DNA of 18,261 nt, taken from assembly GCA_024640485.1 (NCBI GenBank), contig JAHEEY010000039.1, forward strand, positions 1-18,261. The letters are read 5' to 3'. Shown here piece after piece: positions 6,514 to 14,263 of this stretch (position 1 is its first letter; each line of letters starts with the position of its first letter). The notes under the pieces are model-generated. The model did not search any database and was not told where the DNA came from. It was given only the letters and a program-made list of their open reading frames with translations. The position numbers and the translations under genes were made by a program. This DNA comes from Chloroflexota bacterium (GTDB lineage: Bacteria > Chloroflexota > Anaerolineae > Promineifilales > Promineifilaceae).

Positions 6514-9500
6514 GCTACTAAAGTCGAAACGGGCAGCCAAACCGTGAAGGTAGCCCCCTTGCCTGGCACGCTCTCAACATCGATATTGCCACCGTATCGA
6601 TCGACAATCTCTTTGCATATCGCTAGTCCGAGACCTGTCCCAGGTGCGCCAGTAGCTTTTGCAGCTGATCCCCGATAGAACCGATGGAACAGCTGTGGCA
6701 TCTCACCAGATGCAATTCCCAGTCCTGAATCTCTAACTTGCATCCACAGCATCGGATGATCGCCGATTTTCTCTGTACCTGCCGCCAATACCACTTCTCC
6801 GTCTTTGGCAGTATATGTCAAAGCATTGCCCAGCAGATTGGTCAGCAGTTGCCCCAAGTGCGATCGTTCGATCATGACCAATGGCAAACGGCGATCGCTT
6901 TCCAGCTTGAGCCGAATACCCTTCTCTTCAGCCTTTGCCGAAAAGGCATTAACCTGCTCCACCATCAACTCATGCGGCCGTACCCCGATCGTCGGGCTGT
7001 CGATCGCCGTATCATCAAGCTGCGAAAGATCCAGAAGGTCAGCGATCAGCCGTTCCAATCGCTCTGTTTCGAAATTGAGCACTCTCAAATACTTGGATCT
7101 CTTCTCCTCACGCCCCCGCTCCAGAAGCGAAAGATACATCTTTATGTTCGTTAAGGGCGTCCGCAACTCATGGGAAACATTTGACACAAATTGCGATTTC
7201 AAACGATCTACTTCTTTCAATCGACTGATATCTGACTGGACGGCCACATAACCTGTCAACTCTCCCTCAGAGTCAATTATTGGTGTGACCTTCACAGCGA
7301 CATCATATCGCGAACCGTCCTTCTTGTGACCGACTAGCTCACCAGACCAGACACTACCATCACTCATTGCGGGCCAGACTCTGTCACTGCCGCTCTCCAC
7401 ACCAGTGGGGCTGCCAAACAGCCTAGGCGTACGGCTGAGCAGCTCTTCCCGACTGAATCCGGTCAACACTTCTGTTGCCGGATTCACATAGAGAATGTTT
7501 GCCTGGGCGTCCGTCAATATGATGCTCTCGCCTGCGCTTTCAAGAATGGTCAAGGTCCTATCTCGTTCTACCTTTAGTTCGGCGGTCCTTACCTGTACCT
7601 CATGCGCCAGAGCGTCCGCCTGCCTCTGCAGCGCCTCATAGAGCTTTGCCCGATCGATTGCCCCCGCTACCTGGCTCGCCAAGGTGACCAACAGCCGGAG
7701 GTCTTTGTCACCAAAAGCATTTGACTGGTCACTCTCCACATTGATCGTGCCCACGGCTGCGCCGCCAATCAAGATTGGTACGGCGATTTCCGACTTTGTT
7801 GACGAAACCCCTTGATAATACTGCTCTACATTGCTCACATCTCCACTCACGAATGGCTTGCCAGTAGTAACAACCAGTCCGGCGATGCTGGCATCGATTG
7901 GGATACGTAGGGAAGTATCAAGCTCCGGTACGCCATGGTAAGAAGGGTGCGGCGTCATGGTCCTGCCATCATCATTTACAAGGATAAAACCAAACATGTT
8001 TGGATATAGGCTGTCTGCAATCATCTCGGTAGTCTGGCTAAGAAGCTTGTCAACATCGACAATTGCGATGGTGGCAATGGCAACCGCATGCAGGACTTCC
8101 ATCTCTTTGGCCCTAAGACGGGACTCCAGATAGAGCCGGGCATTGTCCATGGCAATGGCGGCCTGATGGGCGATGGCCTCACATAGGGATATCTCCTCAG
8201 GGCTGAATTCCCGTCTCCTCCTACTCTCCCACAGCTCCGCGTAGCCCAATATCGAATCCTTGGAGGCGATGGGAATTAGGAGAATCGACTGAGCATCAAA
8301 TTTGAGCATATGCGCCCGCTCTTTTTCCGACAACTCCTCAGAATCAGAGTGAACAATTGAGATTTCGCTCTTCAAAATCCAGCCGGAGTCATCGTCAAAC
8401 TCTTCTCGAAGATTGTAAGTGACGCCGAAATCAGAAATTGACTCATTTTCGGAAGCGGCAGGTGAGTAGTAGTCGGCGATGACCCTTGATCTTCCCGTAG
8501 CTGGATCCCAATCACTGATATATGAACTGGTCGCGCCCACTGCCCTGCCCATCTGCTCGGCCAAATGAGAAAGAACCACTTCCAGCTCCAAACTCTGCGA
8601 CATAGAGGTGGTCGCCTCTAGCAAGGCTGTCCGCTGCGCCAGCTGCTTCTCGGTTGCTTCAAACAGCCACGCGTTTTCTATGGATGAGGAAATGTGTTGC
8701 GCCAGCGTCTCTACCATCTTCAGATCAGCTTGCCTGAAGAAATTGACATGCCGGCTGTCCAGCATAAGCGCCCCAACCACTTCATTCCTTACCACCAATG
8801 GAACCGCCATGAACGAGCGAACATGAGTAGCCCCAGGAATCCAAATCCAACCGTTCAGCTCAGACACGTCAGGGCTAATAATCGGCTTCTGGTCTACTGC
8901 CATTTGACGCAATATCGGGCTGGACTCCAGGAGATTCTCTGCCTGCCGGGTGGTCATTTCCACGTCCTCGAACCCAACCGCCGCCATGAACTCATTTCTC
9001 TCAGCGCTGAAATGCAAATAGATAGAAGCGCTGTCAAATATCCAGACTCTGTTCAACTGCGCCAGACTTCGATGAACAATTTCCCGGTAATCAAGGCTGC
9101 TGGCGACGATCTGGGCGAACTCATGTAGGATTTCCGACTGCTTGGCATCGGAAATGTCGATCCTCACCCCTCGAAGATAGGACGGTTTGCCACTGTGAGA
9201 AACAACAGTGACCATGTCTTTTACCCATATCATGCGTTCGGCGCGGGTTATCATCCGGTACTCAATTTGAAAAGGTCCAGGGGTGGTCCAGCCCCTGCAA
9301 CTCGACAGTACCTGCTCGACATCGTTCGCGTGGATATGGTCGGTCCAGAGAGCTCCATCAGCCACAGCGGTTTCATGAGAAACACCGAGCACGCGCGCAA
9401 ATTGACCGTTGGCATACCGGTACCTCAGAGTCTCCCAATCTGCTTCCCAGACAATTGCGCCAAAGGCGTCAACCAAGGATTCAAGCAGCATATCTGCTTC

Positions 9501-9530
9501 CTGCGACGAGTCATTTGGATTCTTACTCAT
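6510..9530 (-). CDS. Soluble multisensor histidine kinase (PAS-GAF-GAF-GAF-PAS-HisKA-HATPase)
   Basis: A 1006-residue two-component sensor kinase. Domains in order: PAS with PAC-like end (about 18-130, ending VRIDISDAK), GAF1 (about 145-290), GAF2 (about 315-465), GAF3 (about 485-630), a short coiled coil (about 632-660), and PAS2 (about 660-770, ending VAVQSDISRLKEVD). The HisKA H-box is SHELRTPL with phospho-acceptor His787. The ATPase domain has N-box TNLLGNALTY (Asn898/902), G1 DSGLGIA (934-940) and G2 GTGLGLA (964-970). No transmembrane segment or signal peptide is seen, so it should sense cytosolic ligands, redox or light; no chromophore is evident. There is no receiver domain or partner regulator in the window. 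The start at 9530 has GAGGTGGG rather far upstream. An ATG 13 codons later (9491) has a better-spaced AGGA and is a real alternative. It follows the hydrolase by 47 nt. Confidence 0.95.
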   Translation of the reverse strand: MSKNPNDSSQEADMLLESLVDAFGAIVWEADWETLRYRYANGQFARVLGVSHETAVADGALWTDHIHANDVEQVLSSCRGWTTPGPFQIEYRMITRAERMIWVKDMVTVVSHSGKPSYLRGVRIDISDAKQSEILHEFAQIVASSLDYREIVHRSLAQLNRVWIFDSASIYLHFSAERNEFMAAVGFEDVEMTTRQAENLLESSPILRQMAVDQKPIISPDVSELNGWIWIPGATHVRSFMAVPLVVRNEVVGALMLDSRHVNFFRQADLKMVETLAQHISSSIENAWLFEATEKQLAQRTALLEATTSMSQSLELEVVLSHLAEQMGRAVGATSSYISDWDPATGRSRVIADYYSPAASENESISDFGVTYNLREEFDDDSGWILKSEISIVHSDSEELSEKERAHMLKFDAQSILLIPIASKDSILGYAELWESRRRREFSPEEISLCEAIAHQAAIAMDNARLYLESRLRAKEMEVLHAVAIATIAIVDVDKLLSQTTEMIADSLYPNMFGFILVNDDGRTMTPHPSYHGVPELDTSLRIPIDASIAGLVVTTGKPFVSGDVSNVEQYYQGVSSTKSEIAVPILIGGAAVGTINVESDQSNAFGDKDLRLLVTLASQVAGAIDRAKLYEALQRQADALAHEVQVRTAELKVERDRTLTILESAGESIILTDAQANILYVNPATEVLTGFSREELLSRTPRLFGSPTGVESGSDRVWPAMSDGSVWSGELVGHKKDGSRYDVAVKVTPIIDSEGELTGYVAVQSDISRLKEVDRLKSQFVSNVSHELRTPLTNIKMYLSLLERGREEKRSKYLRVLNFETERLERLIADLLDLSQLDDTAIDSPTIGVRPHELMVEQVNAFSAKAEEKGIRLKLESDRRLPLVMIERSHLGQLLTNLLGNALTYTAKDGEVVLAAGTEKIGDHPMLWMQVRDSGLGIASGEMPQLFHRFYRGSAAKATGAPGTGLGLAICKEIVDRYGGNIDVESVPGKGATFTVWLPVSTLVA

Positions 9531-9577
9531 AGGTCAGAAATCGTCCCACCTCAACAAGTCTTACGGTTCAGACCAAC

Positions 9578-10456
9578 TCACTTAAGGTCAAGCTGCTCTG
9601 CAAAGAATTCAAGCAATAAGTCGTTCACCTGCAGCGCGGCATCGTGCTGGACCCAGTGGGTGGCTTCACTCAACATGATAAGCCTGCCCTGGTCACACAG
9701 ATCGATACTAGGCTGCGCCATCTCTGAACCCAGTGCGCTATCAAGTGCGCCCCATAGCATCAGCGTTGGCACATGTATGCGCGGATCGGCTGGCCGGACA
9801 GCCTTCACCTTCATCATTGCCCGATACCAATTCATCATCGATGTCATCGCCTTGGGCCTTGCCCACGCTTGCCTGTACATGTCGAAATCAGCTTCGGAAA
9901 AAGTATCTGTCTTTCCAGTCATTCGCAGCAGGCGCACTGCAACTGACCAATTACCCAGCCTCATTAACATCTCCGGAAGCCATGGAAGCTGGAAGAAGAA
10001 CATATACCAGCTTCTTCTGCGCTGAACTCGATTGCGGCGAAGATGCTGTCCCATTACTTTGTGATGCGGCGCGTTAAGGATGCCAAGCCTAATTATCTTT
10101 TCGGGGTGGCGATTGGCGGTCCACCATGACACCGCCGCCCCCCAGTCATGGCCGACTAGATATGCCTTTTCATGCCCGGCTTCGTCAATCAAGCCAATCA
10201 CATCTTTGGAGAGCTGGTCAAGACTGTAAGCCGCCACATCTTTTGGTTTGTCACTGAGATTATACCCACGCTGGTCTGGCACCACTACTCGGAACCCGGC
10301 ACCAGCAAACGCATCAATTTGATGCCTCCAGCCATACCAAAACTCCGGAAAACCATGGAGAAGTATGAGAAGAGGGCCTTCTTGGGGGCCAGCCTCAATG
10401 AGATGCAGCCGGACATTATTTGTATCTACATATCTGCTTCTATATGAGTCTTGCAT
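9578..10456 (-). CDS. Alpha/beta hydrolase, epoxide hydrolase-like
   Basis: The 292 residues show the full epoxide hydrolase active site. HGFPE (34-38) forms the oxyanion hole. The nucleophile elbow GHDWG has Asp104, lid tyrosines are found in WYMFFFQLP (Tyr151) and NWYRAM (Tyr211), the acid is Asp239 in LWGALDSALG, and the base is His267 in EATHWVQHD. Epoxide hydrolases open epoxides to vicinal diols through an ester intermediate. The two lid tyrosines favour this over haloalkane dehalogenase, which uses Trp/Asn halide contacts. The start at 10456 is set by GGGAGG about 7 nt upstream; the frame extends 14 codons further but without a ribosome site. It is cytosolic, with no signal peptide. 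It is the first gene of the minus-strand run towards the kinase, glycosylase and fabI, and is divergent from the FabL-like gene. The substrate is unknown. Confidence 0.9.
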   Translation of the reverse strand: MQDSYRSRYVDTNNVRLHLIEAGPQEGPLLILLHGFPEFWYGWRHQIDAFAGAGFRVVVPDQRGYNLSDKPKDVAAYSLDQLSKDVIGLIDEAGHEKAYLVGHDWGAAVSWWTANRHPEKIIRLGILNAPHHKVMGQHLRRNRVQRRRSWYMFFFQLPWLPEMLMRLGNWSVAVRLLRMTGKTDTFSEADFDMYRQAWARPKAMTSMMNWYRAMMKVKAVRPADPRIHVPTLMLWGALDSALGSEMAQPSIDLCDQGRLIMLSEATHWVQHDAALQVNDLLLEFFAEQLDLK

Positions 10457-10757
10457 ACACTTGCCTCCCGGCGTTTCACCAAGTGTACGACATCCCAAGC
10501 CGTTTGCTCAACTAGCTCATATTTTCTTAAATGGAACTGGGCCGGCCTGGCGCAATGGTTTGATGAGATGAATGAGCGCGCACACGGCCGGCCAGATGAA
10601 GCTGAACGCCGAAATTCGTGCCAACTTCGACAACGCGAGCTACAATTCGGTAGCGAGAACCTTAAGAATTTCCCGAAAGAATTACACAAGCTCAATGCCC
10701 GAAGTTGCTGGTAGGTAGAAACATCCAAGAATTGATGTGGAGTTCAACTTGAGTCAT
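10457..10757. other. Divergent intergenic region between hydrolase and FabL-like gene
   Basis: About 300 nt without a convincing gene; the open frames here lack ribosome sites and family-like sequence. A weak minus-strand promoter candidate for the hydrolase is TTGAGC, 18 nt, TACACT at about 10485-10514. A weak plus-strand candidate for the FabL-like gene is TTGCTC, 17 nt, TTAAAT at about 10504-10532. The two would overlap. Two GGCCGGCC palindromes lie about 45 nt apart (about 10542 and 10586) with partly matching flanks. No terminator or RNA gene is recognised. Confidence 0.4.
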
Positions 10758-11531
10758 ATGACATCATTCAATGAGAAAGTCGTTCTGGTCACAGGATCTG
10801 GCCGGGGAATTGGAAGAGAATTGGCCCTAAGATTTGCCCGTGACGGGGCCCACGTTGTTGTCAATTATTTTCGAAACCGCAAACCAGCTGAGCAGACCGC
10901 TGACGAGATTAGGTCACTTGGGCGTGAGTCATTGGTGGTCAAGGCGAACGTTGGCGATCTCGATGCCCTGGCAGAACTATACGCGAAAATAGAAAGTACG
11001 TTCGGAGGCCTCGACGTCCTCGTCCACAATGCCGCATCGGGCTACAACAGGCCGGCGATGGAGCAGCGCCCAAAGGGCTGGAAGTGGACCATGGACATCA
11101 ATGCACGCTCGCTGCTCTTTGGAGCACAGCACGCTGCCCGGCTGATGGAAAAGCGTGGAGGTGGAAGCATTGTAGCGCTCTCGAGCCTTGGATCGGTGCG
11201 CGTGTTGCCGGAATATGTGGTCGTTGGTACATCAAAAGCCGCCATCGAAGCGCTGGTCCGATATCTTGGCGTCGAGCTTGGCCCCAAGAACATTGTGGTA
11301 AACGCTGTTTCTCCCGGTATGGTCATGACTGACGCCCTCTTGCACTTCGACACGTACCGCGAGGGTGGAACGGACCTAATTCGGGAAGTGACTGAAAAGA
11401 CGCCGAGCGGTCGCCTGTGCACCCCGGCGGATGTTGCCGACCTGGTTTGCTTTTTAGCCAGTCCGGCAGCCAAGATGATTTGCGGTCAGACCGTTGTAAT
11501 GGACGGCGGGCATTCGCTGCTGGCAAGATAG
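10758..11531 (+). CDS. fabL: Enoyl-ACP reductase III (FabL-like short-chain dehydrogenase)
   Basis: A 257-residue classical short-chain dehydrogenase. The cofactor motif is TGSGRGIG (12-19). It then follows the Bacillus FabL pattern: VVKANVGDLDAL, DVLVHNAASGYNRPAME (about 86-102), WTMDINARSLLFGAQ, GGGSIVALSSLGSVRVLPEYVVVGTSKAA with Ser142/143, Tyr153 and Lys160, and VVNAVSPGMVMTDAL. The end is GQTVVMDGGHSLL. FabL reduces enoyl-ACP with NADPH and is less sensitive to triclosan than FabI. The NAASG box and the string of matches along the length separate it from FabG-type ketoreductases, though this is judged by eye. The start is uncertain: ATG 10758 gives the family N-terminus; an in-frame GTG at 10737 is possible; neither has a strong ribosome site. 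Proline dehydrogenase follows after 92 nt. Confidence 0.85.
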   Translation: MTSFNEKVVLVTGSGRGIGRELALRFARDGAHVVVNYFRNRKPAEQTADEIRSLGRESLVVKANVGDLDALAELYAKIESTFGGLDVLVHNAASGYNRPAMEQRPKGWKWTMDINARSLLFGAQHAARLMEKRGGGSIVALSSLGSVRVLPEYVVVGTSKAAIEALVRYLGVELGPKNIVVNAVSPGMVMTDALLHFDTYREGGTDLIREVTEKTPSGRLCTPADVADLVCFLASPAAKMICGQTVVMDGGHSLLAR

Positions 11532-11623
11532 CACTGCCCATAATGGCGGAAGTCAAACCAGGGCCGATAGGCTGGCGAAGACTGGCCATACTATAGTTAA
11601 GACAATAATTCGGAATAAAGAAA

Positions 11624-12646
11624 ATGACAGAGAAGAAGAAGCTCGCATCTTTACCATTTTTCGCGGCGATACTGCTGGCCATTGGTTTTGTCTACCGGTT
11701 TGGTGCCCAATGGCTGCGCTCTGTGCTGATTATGCTTTCTCATGCCTCGTGGGCCCGAAAGCTGATCACCCATTTCAGTCTGGCACGCAGAGTTGCCCAA
11801 CGGTTTGTTGCCGGGGAACAGATTGAGGCGGCACTGGTGGCGGCTAGAGTACTGAATGAAAAGGGCATGTTGGTAACCCTGGACTACCTGGGCGAGAATG
11901 TCACCACAGAACAAGACGCGGCCGATGCCAGAGACCACATCATTCAATTGCTTCAAGAAATAAAAAATTGGGGCGTGGACGCCAACGTCTCGGTGAAGCT
12001 CAGTCAGTTGGGGCTGCGGATCAGTCCTGATTTGGCTCGTGAAAATGTACGGTTGATTCTATTGAAAGCCAAGGAGCTTGGAAACAAGATTCGTATTGAC
12101 ATGGAAGAGAGCGAGGTAACTGCGACCACACTGCAGATCTACCGTACGCTCAGGGATGACATTGGCTTCGCTCATCGCGTTGGCATCGTTGTGCAGTCTT
12201 ATCTTTATCGCACAGAATCAGATGTCCATGAGCTGATCAATGCTGGTGCCTGGATTCGTTTGTGCAAAGGCGCTTATGCCGAATCTCCAGATGTCGCCTT
12301 CGCAAAGAAATCAGACACTGACGCCAGCTACGTGAAGTTGATGAAATTGATGATCAGCGATGGTGCCAGAGCCAAGGGTGTCTACGCAGGCATGGCAACT
12401 CACGACGAGAAGATGATTCAGGCAACAATTGATGAAGTCAAAGCCCACGCAGTTCCCCAATCCGACTTCGAATTCCAGATGCTATATGGCATTCGCCGCG
12501 ACCTGCAGGAACAATTGGTGGCCGATGGTTATCGGGTGCGTATCTATGTGCCCTACGGCACAGCCTGGTATCCCTACATGGTAAGGCGGCTGGCCGAACA
12601 TCCTGCCAATCTCTGGTTTTTTGCCAGTAATCTCATTAGACGCTGA
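11624..12646 (+). CDS. Proline dehydrogenase (monofunctional, FAD-dependent)
   Basis: ProDH oxidises proline to 1-pyrroline-5-carboxylate, passing electrons through FAD to quinone at the membrane. The 340-residue protein has the compact (beta-alpha)8 family motifs: TLDYLGENV (85-93), VSVKLSQLG (122-130), IRIDMEE (156-162), VQSYLYRTE (190-198), RLCKGAY (212-218), MATHDE (257-262), FEFQMLYGIR (282-291), and YVPYGTAWYPYMVRRLAE (308-325) with the paired arginines that hold the proline carboxylate. The ATG at 11624 yields about 35 residues before the usual family start. These contain a hydrophobic stretch (LPFFAAILLAIGFVY, 10-24) that could be a membrane anchor or a mis-set start. The ribosome site is weak (GGA about 11 nt upstream). 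The partner 1-pyrroline-5-carboxylate dehydrogenase is not in the window. Confidence 0.94.
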   Translation: MTEKKKLASLPFFAAILLAIGFVYRFGAQWLRSVLIMLSHASWARKLITHFSLARRVAQRFVAGEQIEAALVAARVLNEKGMLVTLDYLGENVTTEQDAADARDHIIQLLQEIKNWGVDANVSVKLSQLGLRISPDLARENVRLILLKAKELGNKIRIDMEESEVTATTLQIYRTLRDDIGFAHRVGIVVQSYLYRTESDVHELINAGAWIRLCKGAYAESPDVAFAKKSDTDASYVKLMKLMISDGARAKGVYAGMATHDEKMIQATIDEVKAHAVPQSDFEFQMLYGIRRDLQEQLVADGYRVRIYVPYGTAWYPYMVRRLAEHPANLWFFASNLIRR

Positions 12647-12725
12647 GCAGCATAGACCAGAATCAACAACATCGCACAAACTTCCCGCTGACACTGATGC
12701 TCGCCGAGCCCAAATGAGGACCCAG

Positions 12726-13271
12726 ATGGCCAAAATTATTGAATCTACATCGATATCAGGACTGTACGTAGTTCATCTAAGTTCGTTCGGCGATGACCGA
12801 GGACGATTCATGGAGACATTCCGCAAAGAATGGTTCCCACAACGCAGCTGGGATCGCTTTCAGTGCAATCGCTCTGATTCAACTGCAAATGTCCTGCGAG
12901 GGCTGCATTACCATCGCCACCAGGTCGACTACTGGTACTGCGCCAGCGGCAGCATACGTGTTGGCCTGGTCGATCTGAGGTCAAACTCGCAGACCTACAT
13001 GGCCACGCAGACAGTAGAGATGGGCGGCGAAAATGAGATTGGCTTGTTTATTCCGTGCGGCGTAGCTCACGGTTTTGTGACCTTGACCGACGCCACCTTG
13101 ACCTACATCGTTGACAACTACTATAACGGCGGTGCTGACGAGAACGGTGTCGCCTGGAACGATCCGGAGATTGGTCTGGACTGGGGCGTACACTCACCAA
13201 TCGTCTCAGAGCGAGATGCCCAGAACGCTTGGCTGAAAGACCTACCTGCTGAAAGCTATCCGATGGAATAG
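12726..13271 (+). CDS. rmlC: dTDP-4-dehydrorhamnose 3,5-epimerase family protein
   Basis: A cupin of 181 residues in the RmlC family, which epimerises dTDP-4-keto-6-deoxyglucose on the way to dTDP-L-rhamnose. Seen motifs: DDRGRFMETFRKEW (23-36), NVLRGLHYHRHQ (55-66) with the catalytic His61, LVDLRSNSQTY, IPCGVAHGF (109-117), DNYYNGG (130-136) with the catalytic tyrosine, and WNDPEIGLDW (144-153). The usual RGLHYQ is RGLHYH here, and the following segment diverges (RHQVDYWY), so substrate and activity are less certain than the fold. I chose ATG 12726 because GAGGA (12716-12720) lies 5 nt upstream; the open frame begins 35 codons earlier without support. It stands apart from any rmlA, B or D gene, 79 nt after proline dehydrogenase, and ends at a hairpin terminator. 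Confidence 0.85.
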   Translation: MAKIIESTSISGLYVVHLSSFGDDRGRFMETFRKEWFPQRSWDRFQCNRSDSTANVLRGLHYHRHQVDYWYCASGSIRVGLVDLRSNSQTYMATQTVEMGGENEIGLFIPCGVAHGFVTLTDATLTYIVDNYYNGGADENGVAWNDPEIGLDWGVHSPIVSERDAQNAWLKDLPAESYPME

Positions 13272-13318
13272 GTTTGTCTCAGCGGAGCGCTGGCCTTTGC
13301 CCAACAATTCATCAATAG

Positions 13319-13355
13319 AAACAGCCCTGCTTCAATTGCGAAGTCAGGGCTGTTT
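13319..13355. terminator. Probable bidirectional intrinsic terminator
   Basis: A perfect 11-bp stem (AAACAGCCCTG 13319-13329 with CAGGGCTGTTT 13345-13355) is extended inwards by CTTC/GAAG. On the plus strand it ends in TTTTAT after rmlC; on the minus strand in TTTCTATT after dgkA. It lies between the two convergent genes and fits termination of both, though the T-runs are short. Confidence 0.8.
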
Positions 13356-13400
13356 TATGTTCGGCTGGCTTCCCGCGGCCACCTCGGCATAATTTTGATG

Positions 13401-13787
13401 TCAGCCAGTTAATCGTGCCAGCAGCGGGGGGCCCAAAATCAGCAGCCCTACAGACACCGAACCAATGGCGCCCAGCAGGACCGCAGCAGCGGCAACATCC
13501 TTTGCCACTTTGGCCAGGGGATGGGGCTCCGGCATCGCCAGATCTACCACGGCTTCGACCGCCGTATTCACAAATTCTGCGATCCACACGATCGTGGCTG
13601 TCAAGATCAGGATAGCCCACTCCAGCGGCGCTAGACCCAGCCAAAGCGAAAGGGCGAAAACGGCCACGGTAATGACTCCGTGGATCCAGCTGTTGTGTTG
13701 GGTCCGCAGCACGTACCGCCAACCGGCAAAGGCGTACTTAAAGCTATGCGCGCGCGCCGCCGCTTCCTGACGCCCCTGGTCAATCAT
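13401..13787 (-). CDS. dgkA: Diacylglycerol/undecaprenol kinase family protein (DgkA)
   Basis: An integral membrane kinase of the small trimeric DgkA family. Gram-positive-type members phosphorylate undecaprenol and so feed the cell-wall lipid carrier pool. The 128 residues contain an amphipathic N-terminal helix (SFKYAFAGWRYVLRTQHN), three hydrophobic segments (about 36-53, 56-70 and 97-120), and the signature EFVNTAVEAVVDL (71-83) with Glu71, Asn74 and Glu78, followed by HPLAKVAKDVAAAAVLL. The start ATG at 13787 overlaps the end of ybeY by 8 nt and has GAGGA 5-6 nt upstream. An ATG eight codons earlier lacks such a site. This is the last gene of the yqeY-pgpH-ybeY-dgkA operon, before the shared terminator. 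Sequence alone does not decide between diacylglycerol and undecaprenol as substrate. Confidence 0.93.
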   Translation of the reverse strand: MIDQGRQEAAARAHSFKYAFAGWRYVLRTQHNSWIHGVITVAVFALSLWLGLAPLEWAILILTATIVWIAEFVNTAVEAVVDLAMPEPHPLAKVAKDVAAAAVLLGAIGSVSVGLLILGPPLLARLTG

Positions 13788-14262
13788 GGGGATCCTCGGT
13801 GGGTACCACATGGGTCAGGCCAAGGGTTGCCAGTATCTCCCGCTGTGATTGCCACATCGTCTCTTTTTCATCGGGCAGAAGATGGTCATGGCCCAACAAG
13901 TGCAGCACGCCGTGTACCGCCAGGAGCTGAACTTCCTCAGTCAAGAGGTGTCCCTGCTGCGCCGCCTGTCGCTGTGCATACGGCACCGAGATCATGATGT
14001 CACCCAAATACAGTGGAAGCTCCTCCATGCCTGGCATTGGGTCACCAGCTGGAAAGCTCAAAACATCGGTGGCGCTGTCCACACCGCGATAATTCCGGTT
14101 CAGCTGTCGGATGCGGTTGTCATCGGCCAAAACAATGCTCAGGGAGGCCGGCGACTCAACCTCCTCATGCCGGAGCGCTTCAGTGACGGCAGCTTCTACC
14201 GCAGCTTCCATTTCTGAGGGAATATCTACTTCAGATTCAATCTCAATCTCAAATGGGGACAT
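13780..14262 (-). CDS. ybeY: Endoribonuclease YbeY
   Basis: YbeY is a zinc-dependent single-strand endoribonuclease needed for 16S rRNA 3'-end maturation and ribosome quality control. The 160-residue protein has the metal motif HGVLHLLGHDH, with His117, His121 and His127 as zinc ligands; the usual Tyr before the Asp is His125 here. The conserved NRNYRGVDSATDVLSFP (about 55-71) and YLGDIMIS (about 85-92) are also present. The first residues are acidic (PFEIEIESEVDIP) and the length is normal. Its ATG comes one base after the pgpH stop (TGACATG arrangement), so translation is coupled. It overlaps dgkA by 8 nt. The pgpH-ybeY-dgkA order is the same as in Bacillus and relatives. Confidence 0.96.
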   Translation of the reverse strand: MSPFEIEIESEVDIPSEMEAAVEAAVTEALRHEEVESPASLSIVLADDNRIRQLNRNYRGVDSATDVLSFPAGDPMPGMEELPLYLGDIMISVPYAQRQAAQQGHLLTEEVQLLAVHGVLHLLGHDHLLPDEKETMWQSQREILATLGLTHVVPTEDPHD

Positions 14263-14263
14263 G

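Noticed and set aside
9195..10025. Plus-strand open frame of 276 codons
   Set aside because: Runs across the 5' ends of two well-supported minus-strand genes (kinase and hydrolase); low-complexity, cysteine/serine-rich translation without motifs.
10451..10714. Open frames in both directions in the hydrolase-FabL gap
   Set aside because: No family-like sequence, no ribosome site, and they overlap the hydrolase start; better read as a divergent regulatory region.
11586..11610. TATAGT-like -10 before proline dehydrogenase
   Set aside because: No acceptable -35 at 16-18 nt; co-transcription with the FabL-like gene is as likely.
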